Assembly: GCF_000003815.2 (NCBI RefSeq)
Contig: NC_049984.1
Span: forward strand, 10,908,601 to 10,972,600
Direction: 5' to 3'
DNA from: Branchiostoma floridae
Taxonomy: Eukaryota; Chordata; Leptocardii; Amphioxiformes; Branchiostomatidae
DNA length: 64,000 nucleotides
Part shown: in pieces, positions 44,638 to 53,804 of the stretch
How the letters are laid out: the number at the start of each line of letters is the position of its first letter
How positions within the stretch are numbered: the stretch's first letter is position 1
Position numbers and translations under genes: made by a program
Notes under the pieces: generated by a model
The model's database searches: none
What the model was told of the DNA's origin: nothing
Seen by the model: the letters and a program-made list of their open reading frames with translations, nothing else

Positions 44638-45912
44638 CTATGGGAAGTTGGCTGGAAACCTTTGTTCACTGGTATAATTGGATTTTCCGGCGTACTTTTG
44701 TGGGCGGAATTGTATCCCTTGTGTGCGCTGTGTGCCGGATATAAAAATCGTAAAAGAAACTCCGGTGCGAGACCACAGCCAAAGGCGGGAAGAGGTCCCG
44801 GATGTGCATTGTCGTTCTTTCTTCTGCTCACAGGTCTCATTTGCTTTCTTTGCTTTGTATGATGTTCTTTGTTCTGCAAGACTCTCTGTCTTCTGTTGAT
44901 AGGTTTGTTTTTCTTGTTTGTCCTTGCATATTGCGCTTTGGATTGCAAGACCTTGCACTTTTTTATCATTTAAATTTGATGCTGCATTTGGTGACATTAC
45001 TAATTGATTCAAGAGGCCTTCATTCCTGTTCTCTGGCATAGCACTTGGATGTTTGCTTGTGGTGCATGGCACAATGTTTTTCCCAGTACTTTGGTTACAA
45101 TGTGGTGCAAATGGAAATGCTGTGTTTGGTTGTTGTAGGTTCTCTTTCGTAGATACAAACTCTGGTTTAACCAAGGTGTATGTGTGTTGTTGTTGAACTT
45201 GAAAGCAGTTTTCTGACTCAATCATAGAAGAAACATTGCTAGTCAGATTGATAATGTGTATACCAGTAGGTTCAACTGATAAGAAAACATTTTCTGCTTG
45301 TACTGGGACAACCTCAAAATTGCATGTTGTGTTCCAGTTAAGTTGTTGCAAGAATGAAACTAGATTGCTGTTTGAACTGTGCATGCTTAAAGTAGAAGTG
45401 CCATGGCTATCTGGCAATGCTGTTATGGGACTTCTGGCATGTGAGTCATAAACAAAATACTTGTTATCAGCGTGCAACAATGCTACTGTTGAACCAGTTA
45501 TTCCATGTGCTGTTATGAAAAGACAAGTGTTGGATTCAGCAAATGCTGCTTCTAGGGCTTTCTTTAAGGTGTAATAAGGATAGACTGCTTCTGTGGCAAA
45601 TATGTCTCCAGTGTAAGACTCTTTTATTGATACACGTACAGTATTGTTGTAAAGTTGCAAATAGTCTGGAATATCATCAACGGAGAGGAACTCCACACCA
45701 GATCTTAGTGATGGTTTTATGTAGGTGTATAGTGCATCTCCTTGAAAAAGTACACCATCAAGGTCTGTACTTGTCCAGGTAATTGCTTGTCTGCAAGTAC
45801 TGTGGTTAACAACTGCCATTAAAGCATTTGCAGTGCATTGTTTGCCTCTATTATCTCCACTGAAAATGATGTCACCTTGGTGGTATTTTCCCGATAAAAT
45901 AGATTCACACAT
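44638..45912 (-). CDS. C76-like (herpesvirus-tegument-type) cysteine protease domain protein, probably mobile-element encoded
   Basis: A single 424-codon frame. Near the N-terminus is HQGDIIFSGDNRGKQCTANAL, with the putative nucleophile Cys26. Later comes LLHADNKYFVYDSHAR, with Asp156-x-His158. A Cys near the N-terminus in a (K/G)QCxAN context and a downstream D-x-H is the pattern of the C76 deubiquitinase fold known from herpesvirus large tegument proteins. From memory, similar domains also occur in uncharacterised invertebrate proteins. Residues about 315-370 have a basic stretch (TSYKAKKANETCEQKKERQ) resembling the Arg/Lys-Glu repeats that follow such domains in Helitron-type and other element proteins. 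The last ~55 residues may be out of frame, as the frame beside it (44631-44969) is also open and basic. There is no intron. Protease activity is an inference. Confidence 0.6.
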   Translation of the reverse strand: MCESILSGKYHQGDIIFSGDNRGKQCTANALMAVVNHSTCRQAITWTSTDLDGVLFQGDALYTYIKPSLRSGVEFLSVDDIPDYLQLYNNTVRVSIKESYTGDIFATEAVYPYYTLKKALEAAFAESNTCLFITAHGITGSTVALLHADNKYFVYDSHARSPITALPDSHGTSTLSMHSSNSNLVSFLQQLNWNTTCNFEVVPVQAENVFLSVEPTGIHIINLTSNVSSMIESENCFQVQQQHTYTLVKPEFVSTKENLQQPNTAFPFAPHCNQSTGKNIVPCTTSKHPSAMPENRNEGLLNQLVMSPNAASNLNDKKVQGLAIQSAICKDKQEKQTYQQKTESLAEQRTSYKAKKANETCEQKKERQCTSGTSSRLWLWSRTGVSFTIFISGTQRTQGIQFRPQKYAGKSNYTSEQRFPANFP

Positions 45913-45950
45913 TGTTCACAATATATGTGTTCTTTGCTTGACTTTATTTG

Positions 45951-46258
45951 CACAATGCACAGTGCTCAGTGGCACGATTGAGTCTGGTGTGTGCAAAATG
46001 CACAGTGCTCAATGGCACGATTGGTCTGGTGTGTGCAAAATGCACAGTGCTCAATGGCACGATTGGTCTGGTGTGTGCAAAATGCACAGTGCTCAATGGC
46101 ACGATAGGTCTGGTGTGTGCAAAATGCACAGTGCTCAATGGCACGATAGGTCTGGTGTGTGCAAAATGCACAGTGCTCAGTGGCACAATTGGTCTGGTGT
46201 GTGCAAAATGCAGTGCTCAGTGGCACGATTGAGTCTGGTATGTGCAAAATGCACAGTG
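45951..46258 (+). repeat. 42-bp minisatellite, ~7 copies
   Basis: The unit gtgcaaaatgcacagtgctc-aatggcacga-ttggtctggtgt repeats head to tail with few differences; one late unit has lost four bases. Because 42 is a multiple of three, long frames run through it on both strands (45833-46291 and 45944-46247), but they have no other support. It lies immediately 5' of the C76-like gene. Confidence 0.9.
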
Positions 46259-46599
46259 ATCAATGATCTGTTAATAGGTCTCAAGGTCTAATTTGGTTGG
46301 ATCAAGGACTCTCTTTCAAACCTCTTTGGTTGGATGCAAAATGTAATGCGTAGATTTCAGCAGAAGAAGTATAAATGTGTACTGTGTAAAATCTTATTGA
46401 GTACAGACTTTTGCTAGCTGTAAGTTTCTGTATATTACTGTGTCACTTGTATATATAGCAGAGAACAGTCTAAGGCGTCACTGAAACAGAAAGAAAATAT
46501 TGTCTTGATCACATAACATCTTACTAGTACCAACAAAAAGCAAAAATCTACAAAAGTTCAGGTGTGACATCTTGCCAACTGCTTTGCTGATTGTTTAAC

Positions 46600-47150
46600 A
46601 GTTAGCTACAATCCGTTGTTTTCTACTATTCTTTGGAAATGTATGTTTTAATGTATTAGAATCCGATCCATCTTTTCAACTTGTACGATATTTTTACAAT
46701 CAAAAATGCCCTGCATAATGCCTCGCATCGGCTCAAGCACAGTGCACCATTAAACTATCTAAATTCTCGTCAATCCCCACACACTGGTTTTACTAAAAAA
46801 ACTATATACCGTTCCTTGGAAATATGTTTCAATGTGTCCGAATTCATGATCACTATCTTTTCAAATTGTACGTTACTCTTACGATCGAAAATGTCCTGCA
46901 GGACCTCCTGCAGCTGCATATATAGACGCACGCCCCCCTCCCACCCGCACGTAAACTGTTCCAATCGTTGCACAATAAACTTGACTGTATACCCTCCACA
47001 AAATCTTTCGTCAAATGTCGTGCTCATTTTACTCACATGACACTACGCCTTAGAATGTAATGTTATATTTTAATACATCCGAATTCCAGAAAGATAACTT
47101 TACAAACTGTACCAATTTCTGTACGATAAAAATCTCACCTCCTCCGCACC
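46600..47150 (+). repeat. Three diverged ~210-bp tandem segments
   Basis: Segments starting at about 46620, 46805 and 47045 share a series ending in a cttttcaa(a/c)ttgtacg, then tac(g/a)atcaaaaatg(c/t)cct pattern. Similarity is moderate and the copies are non-coding. Confidence 0.45.
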
Positions 47151-47158
47151 GTCAACGC

Positions 47159-47383
47159 CCGTGAGGGTATTTACCGGAATAACCCGAAATGACCCGGAAT
47201 AACCCGGAATAACCGTAATATTTCTTGTTCCCATGGCCATATATACATTATTTTATGCCAAAATATTGCATTCTGCGATCTTAACTTATCAAAGCACACT
47301 GTATTTCGGTAGCTTTCATCCTTTATTAAGGTTATTCCGGGTTATTCCGGGTTATTCCGGGTTATTCCGCTAAATACCCGGAC
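47159..47383. mobile_element. MITE with tandem ccggaataac subrepeats and 10-bp duplication
   Basis: The arms contain (c)cggaataacc units on the left and ggttattccg units on the right, with outer ends gggtatttaccgg and ccgctaaataccc. ccgtcaacgc flanks it at 47149-47158 and 47384-47393. A 9-11 bp duplication suggests a Mutator-like source. Confidence 0.7.
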
Positions 47384-47555
47384 CCGTCAACGCTATCGCA
47401 AAATGAACCGTGCGATTTAACGACAACTCCTCAAATGTTACATGACCAGTGTTTTACTGCAAATCAAGAAACATTTTCCTTTCCTAGACTTTGCTAATGA
47501 GCGCTGCAATGTTTTCTGTACGAGTAGAGGTCATGGATAAACAGTATTCTTACAA

Positions 47556-47673
47556 CGTTTATTTGAAGGGCTAAGAAGGGCTGAGAATTGTCGTAAAAAC
47601 GCACGGTACATTGCGTTTATTTGAAGGGCTGAGAAGGGCTGAGAATTGTCGTAAAAACGCACGGTACATTTTG
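47556..47673 (-). repeat. 58-bp tandem duplication carrying poly(A) signals
   Basis: Two units (47556-47613 and from 47614) differ at very few positions. Each contains tttatt (47558-47563 and 47616-47621), which is AATAAA on the minus strand. They lie 150-210 bp after the stop codon of the TSSK gene, so they are good candidates for its polyadenylation signals. Confidence 0.65.
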
Positions 47674-47769
47674 CGACCATAGCAGACCCATCCAAGGACG
47701 AACCATTAAACCGGGGACAAAGCCGGGCGCCTGCGGCGCCCCGGCAAAAATGGTTTGTACTACATACAC

Positions 47770-49675
47770 TTAACGCGTAGGCGCCACCCTGCGGCACCAG
47801 CCTGTTCTGCGGATTCCGTCGATGTACAGACGACGTTTGGCGCTGGTCAGGATCTTGTTGATCATCGTTTTGCAGTCTTCTGACACGGTGTGTTTCACGT
47901 TGGGAAAGACGACTGGGTTTCGGACCTAAAACAATAAGTAACGTTACTTAACAGCTTGTTCTATTGCTAAACATGAGAGACGCTCCATCTACACGTACCA
48001 TCGCCGCTTGCTTCAGACGAGACTGAAACGGGTATCTCATTGGACCGCGCCAAGTTGCGCTAGGACATTGCGCTAACTTTGCGAGTTTTAGTCAGTTTTC
48101 ACTTGCCGTCACAGTCACACTGACATGCGACGCATTTGCGTTTGAAGACCAGATGAGCGAAGAAATGGTCGCGCTCGAAATGTAACATTTTCAGTTTCGA
48201 TATAAGAGAGCTTATATTTGCGCCACTTTGCGAATGCCTTTCTCAATTTGACGCAGTGATATCCATTGGAAAGCATATTAGCACCAGATTTACGGGGACG
48301 TGTATCCTTCCAAACGCACGCTGTTGGTACAGATAGAAGAAAGGACACCACCAAACCTGATGTAGAAGCGTTCTGTGGTTGGAGTCGTCGTAGGGAAGCC
48401 TCCCGTACATCATAGTGAACAGCACCACGCCCATGCTCCACACGTCAGCGACGAACGGGTCGTACGGCACGCCCCTCAGGATCTCCGGCGGCGCGTACGC
48501 GTAGCTCCCGCAGTACGTCTCACTCAGCTTGGCCCGCCCGTCCACCGCCTCCAGGTCCGACCTCGCGAAACCGAAGTCCGTGATCTTGATGTGATCCTTA
48601 GCGTCCAAGAGGATGTTCTCGCATTTGAGGTCTCGGTGGGCCACGCCCTTGCGGTGACAGTAGTCTATGCCGTCCAAGAGTTGATGGAACCAGAGGCCGG
48701 CCTGAGGTTCAGGGATGAAGGATTTGGCCTTGATGCGGTCCAGAAGGTCACCGTTGTCTGCTACCTCCATCACCAGGTACACTCGGCTAGATAGGAGGCC
48801 AGAATGTCAGTTTAGTGTTATATGTTAAGAAGAGAAAGGAAGAATCGAAACCAAAGCGGATAACGGCAAATTTCACATGGAAAGTAAGTACATGTATTTG
48901 TGACGGAAATGGTAATGAATTGGCATTTACTGGTCATAACAGATGTACTCACGGTGTTTAAAAGAAGTAAACGATTAAAAGAAATTTAAAACTGTTGCCC
49001 CAGACTGCGAAGTCTTTCAGCTTAATGTTCAAAATTGCATATAAGGTCACAAATTTTACGCATTTATGAAGGTTAGACATCCAGGTAGATAAACAATATT
49101 CAAGTATAATTCAACCTTTACAACTGGATAAAACGGAGACGTACCTATACGTCCCGACGTTTCGACTTTTTTCTAGTTAGATGTACTTGTATTAAATTGT
49201 TTCTGCTAGTTCATTCTAGTGATGCTTATAAGAAGAGTGATGGATGTCACTCGAAACGTCCGGAATAAATCTACGTTTTGATCCAGTTGTAGAGACTGAA
49301 TTGTATTTGAACATATTTGACGCAGCTCGTCACAATGTAGCGAATGGCGCGACGTGAGCGTGGCTCCCACCTTGTAGTCTCTATCGACTGTAGGAAACAG
49401 ATCAGGCTGCGATGTTTCAAAATCTTGATGACGTCGATCTCTCTGGGTAAGAACTTCTGGATGTAGTCGTTAGGAGCCCGTTTCTTGGAGACGATCTTGA
49501 TGGCCACCTTGCACTTGTGCCTGTTGGAGTAAGCGGCCTTGACCGCTGCGTACGAACCGTGACCCAGAGTGGGTCCCAGGAGGAAGCCATGAGATTCCAG
49601 TACCGTCACCTGCCGGCTGGTGGTGCTCTTTTGTCTATCCGGATGTTTTTTGTCAGCTTCTTCTGAATTCGGCAT
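47770..49675 (-). CDS. TSSK: Testis-specific serine/threonine kinase (TSSK family)
   Basis: Three exons join in frame: 49371-49675, 48357-48786 and 47770-47925, for 296 residues with the stop at 47770-47772. All catalytic elements are present: glycine loop LGHGSYAAV (about 37-45), Lys60 in VAIK, alpha-C Glu79, HRDLKCEN (HRD 152-154), DFG (172-174), activation-loop TYCGSYAYAPPE with Thr192, and DVWSMGVVLF. The TYCGSxAYAxPE loop and the fxPREIDVIKxLKH phrase point to the TSSK branch of CAMK kinases, which act in late spermatogenesis and sperm function. The protein is almost only the kinase domain, as in TSSK3. Mammalian TSSK1/2 are intronless, whereas this gene has two introns. Two AATAAA signals follow in tandem at 47558-47621. 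Which TSSK subtype it is cannot be said. Confidence 0.9.
49075..49312 (-). repeat. Dispersed repeat, copy 1 (gtgatggatgtcactcgaaac)
   Basis: The segment with agaagagtgatggatgtcactcg, then cgtccgg.ataaatct, then tccagttgtagaga(c)tgaatt recurs at 61608-61735, both on the plus strand. It lies in the first intron of the TSSK gene. Inverted phrases (tcccgacgtttcgac and gtcactcgaaacgtccgg) suggest a hairpin. Confidence 0.6.
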
Positions 49676-52440
49676 CGCAATGAATTTTGTATCTATTACA
49701 AACAGGCCACTTATCTCGCCGATTTGTTTGCGCGTGTGGCCTGTTTGTCCGGGACGATCTTCACAAGAACCTTGGAAACCATATTGTGACGCCAGACATG
49801 ATTCTTTATGATGTTCCAGAACGTGAGATACAAAACCATGTAACCGTTATTGGCTTTTTCGATGGGGAAGGGAGTGCATACGGTGGAAAGAACCAGCGGT
49901 AGGAATTCGAAATTGCATTTGTATTCAAGATTTGGACCCACACATACAATCAAACCCACAGGCACCACAGGGCCCATAGGTTCAAGATATCCGAAAATAC
50001 GATAATTATAATGCTAATTTTTTCCAGAGTTCCTTTCTCCTCCTTCCTTCATGTCTTCTTTCTCCTGTTTTGATATGCCTCAATCGATGTTAGACTTTAT
50101 AACTTAGCGCATATTTCCCCGAATATAAAACGATGGTAAAGTGCATTGGCGAACCGTGTCTTTAACACCATAGTCTGCGTAAAACGGTATCAGTTTTAGA
50201 AGGTAACGTTTAAACCATAGGCCTCCAACCAGTGCACTAGTGTTCATCCCCTGGTTCGAAGGTTAATATTATGTTTTATTCATAAAAGGAATATTGACTT
50301 CCATATGTATATAACCACGATCCATCCTATATGTTTGACCCGGGCCTAGTATTGCCACCACATCAATATTCCTACAGCAACCGCATACCACCAGGAGAAC
50401 TCATTTGCCCGAAAGACAGTTTTCAGTGTAGGAGGACTCCTTGCACTATTGGATGTAACCGTGAACAATCAACTAGCTATATACATGTATGTCCATCACA
50501 TTTTTGCCTCAAAGCTTGTTTATACATTGGGCATTAAATTATTCTTGAGATGTTTGCGGTATGGTGACACCTTTCTAAATTCAATATGAAATGGTGCGGA
50601 CTGAAATCTTCTTTCCATCTCGATCCAACATCTATTAAAGCATCTACGATGTTAAGAATGTCTATTATAACAAAACGTGATTTTTGATCCTGTGTCAATC
50701 TCATGTTGACCCAATTCCGACAGAGTCTGCATGTTTACTCGAGAGCCGCGAGACATGCTGGTTTATTTTGGCGCGCCGTTTCGCTCTGAAAACACCAGCT
50801 GTCAGTCACTCTTTAAACCAGCGTGCAAGCCGGTCGCTACCGATACATGACCTCCCAGCACAGAGCTGCGCACTTCGCACTTGCGAACAGCCTTCTCTGG
50901 GCCTTACGTCACTCCAGTGCTGTGCTGCTGTAGTGCCTGGTACCGACTAGCTGACTAGCGCCCGTTGGATAGGTAGGTCTGTATTTCCACAGTCTTTTCC
51001 ATCCCTGTTGTGTTTTGTAGAACATGTATGGTATGGATAATGTACTGTCAGTATATGATGGTTGTGTGGATGGTACTACAAAACCTACGCCGGTTGCACT
51101 ACGCACGTATCCATGTGATACCATGCTGCAGTATCGGTAACTGAAGGCAAACACCCATACATGTATACGTGATCGATATGGCATATATTCATGTACCACC
51201 ATTTATAGATCCTTCAAACAGATTTGTTCGGGTTATAGACAGGAAATGTTTAACCTAGAGAAGGGCCGCTGTGTACCAGGCATGTTCTGCTTGCACAGTC
51301 AAATGGCACTTAAGTACGCTTTATGATAACGTACCTCTATGAAGGCTTATATCTCTTTTATATCATCGTCGTTTATTTGTCACTGTGTATGTTTGAAGCA
51401 ATGGCTTGTTTGAAGGTGATATTGCCGGAATGAGTGTTTCCGGATATAGCCGATGGCAACTGCATTGACCAGGCATTGCCCCTGCCAAAAATAACACAGT
51501 TGCCTGGCTTGGTGGGTGGGAATCGGAAGCACACCCAGCAATATATGAATCATGGTCGAGTAATTTCGTTATAATATTTCGAATAAGTCTGGAGCACATA
51601 GCCAAAATAACAGCTATCAATTCTTATTAGAGTCACACCATTCTTTATTAATGACATACATTACAATCATTTACGCTGTGATCCATGTATTGTAGATGGC
51701 GCATCAGCTGGTCGCTATATGCCATTGATTTAAATGCCGGTATCGTGTTTCATACGCCCAACATGTAGGCCAGTCCACATGCATCCGGCTTCAATTCCAA
51801 GATCAAGAAATAACAAGGGCGATTCTGAATGAACGATCACGTACTTCTACTTGCATTTGAGTCGTGAATGGCTAGTTGCTTTTGATTTCCAACGTTGTAC
51901 CTTGGGTATGACATTGCTTTGGACAGCAATATTCTGCTGCTACGGTAGACATGAAAGCTAACTTTGGTACGCCATATATTTCTCAATGGCGTTCGATATT
52001 GTTTTTCTGGTACAATGTAGGTCATCTCCAGCGCACCTCTACGTGAGGCCCATGGTTATATAGGTTACTCCCGGTCAATAGTAAGTAGGTCAGAGGACTA
52101 GGGCAGACCGCTTAGCTTTGGGCATACAGACCTAGTTATTAGTCCGAGTGTTTGTTAGCTGCGTTCTGTTTTCTTCAACTCCCCATGACAGAACGGTCAC
52201 CTACCCCTAATCTTTGTCAACCAATCAGCACATTCCTGTGTCAGTCGTCCTCCTGTTGTACAATGAATGCTTTCTCAGTCTGGCCTTCAAGCGTAATCCC
52301 TCTTGTACTGACAATTCTTTGTTTTATGATCTCTTCCTTGGACTCCAAGAAAGACGATGACATGGCTGTTGAAGTTCCCAGTATCCATGGCCATGCCAGT
52401 ACTTAACCCACTACACTTCATGAATATCAACCGCATTTTT
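49676..52440. other. Intergenic stretch, no supported gene
   Basis: About 2.7 kb between the TSSK start codon and the palindrome cluster. I found no exon chain. A GC-richer patch with ttggcgcgccg at about 50767-50778 could be promoter-like. A plus-strand frame at 52152-52406 has one hydrophobic segment but no other support. Confidence 0.4.
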
Positions 52441-52457
52441 GGAAGGGCATGGCTATA

Positions 52458-53515
52458 GACAGGATGTTCCTGTCAAATGTATAAAAATGTCTTATTGCCA
52501 GGAAGCAAAAATACCGTTAAATCGGCAAATAATCAATACAATAACCGGTGCAATTAATGTCTGGAATGTAAATAAGCTTTTTTTTAAAAAACATTTTACA
52601 TTTTAAGATGTTATTCACAAGGAACAAACAGTCTATTGCAAAGAATCATTATTGACAGCCCTCCGGTCAATGTCGCAAAACAATCTTATTGACAGGGACG
52701 CCCTGTCGATAGTACCCGTAAATTTCAATTGACAAGGATATCATGTCAACAATGCAAAGATACATCATATCAATTGTGCCAAACAATTCTAATTGATGGT
52801 TGATCATCGAAGGAACATCCTGTCAATGTCCTTTGCATTTTCCAATATCCCGTCCAACGGCGCAAGGGGTAATACGATTATTCTCATCACATCGAGCTGC
52901 CTTAAGTAAATATATTGGTCAGGACTTCGGTACATCGTCATGGCGCTGACAGAGGCGTGTTACCAGCTCATACTGGCTGAATCCAGCTCACGGTGGCTCG
53001 TCATGCCCTGGTTACGTGCCTGTCTCTGAGTCATTAGGACTGTGTGAATGTAGGGCAGGGCTTTGGCAGCCCGCCATCATGGAGATGTCAAATATACTAC
53101 TAGTGTGTCCTTGATGAATGGTTCGTATGAAGATATGTTCGGGTGTACATGCAAAGGGATTTACTATGACTGCTAACAATGTGGAGAACTTGTATCCAAA
53201 GTTCTAATCAGAAATGCCATTTCTGCCCCCTCACCCCACCAGACACGTAAATGACATTTCTCTATCAAGTGAGGCGGCGACGTTGGAATGTAAATTTCCC
53301 TGCGAAAGTATATCACGTTTTTATCATATTTCCTTGCTGTGCGGTTATCGATACATGTTTCAGTTTTCACTGCAGTCACGATATCACGGTCAATGCAATA
53401 TATGTGTGATACTTGCTAACCTTGAAGAACGTTTGTCCATATGGCTATTGACAGGATGTTTCTACCAAGAATCATTCTTATTTTTTTCTCAATTAACAGG
53501 ACGTTCCTGTCAATA
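52458..53515. repeat. Cluster of short palindromes, consensus ATTGACAGGA-n3-TCCTGTCAAT
   Basis: Examples: gacaggatgttcctgtc at 52458-52474; attgac...gtcaat at 52651-52671; gacagggacgccctgtc at 52691-52707; ttgaca...tgtcaa at 52729-52749; and aattaacaggacgttcctgtc from 53491. Half sites occur at about 52810-52835 and 53447-53460. Spacing is irregular, so it is not a simple tandem array or CRISPR. Arms of 6-10 bp differ in sequence but keep the pairing. The cluster ends about 290 bp before the start codon of the gene at 53805. Confidence 0.6.
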
Positions 53516-53804
53516 TGTTCTTTTTGAATAGCTTTTCGTGATCCTGTCAGCCCCAGTCCTCAGGATAATCCTGTGAAATTGTGCAAAATAAGACTTATTT
53601 CATCCAGCTGACACGTCTGCTTGGAGACTTCCGAGATGGAGCCTGTGACGTTTTGTTTACATGGCGATCCGACCGAACCATTACACCTACTCTCTGGTCA
53701 GATGTTAACCGATTTAGGTGTATTCATGTGCTTCCTGTCAGTGAGACTTTTTTTTCATTATCGACAGCAACCTTTGTACCCGTGGAAGTGTTGATAGCCT
53801 GGCT

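Noticed and set aside
44631-44969. Separate minus-strand gene of 112 codons
   Set aside because: It overlaps the end of the C76-like frame and probably shows a shift in that gene's basic tail, not an independent gene.
45951-46258. CRISPR-like array
   Set aside because: Units are directly adjacent with no unique spacers, and the genome is eukaryotic.
45833-46291. 152-codon plus-strand frame with C-K-M-H-S-A-Q-W repeats
   Set aside because: It runs through the 42-bp minisatellite, whose length is a multiple of three; other frames and the other strand are equally open.
52152-52406. Plus-strand frame with one hydrophobic segment
   Set aside because: It is short, without homology or neighbouring exons; listed only as a possible small peptide.
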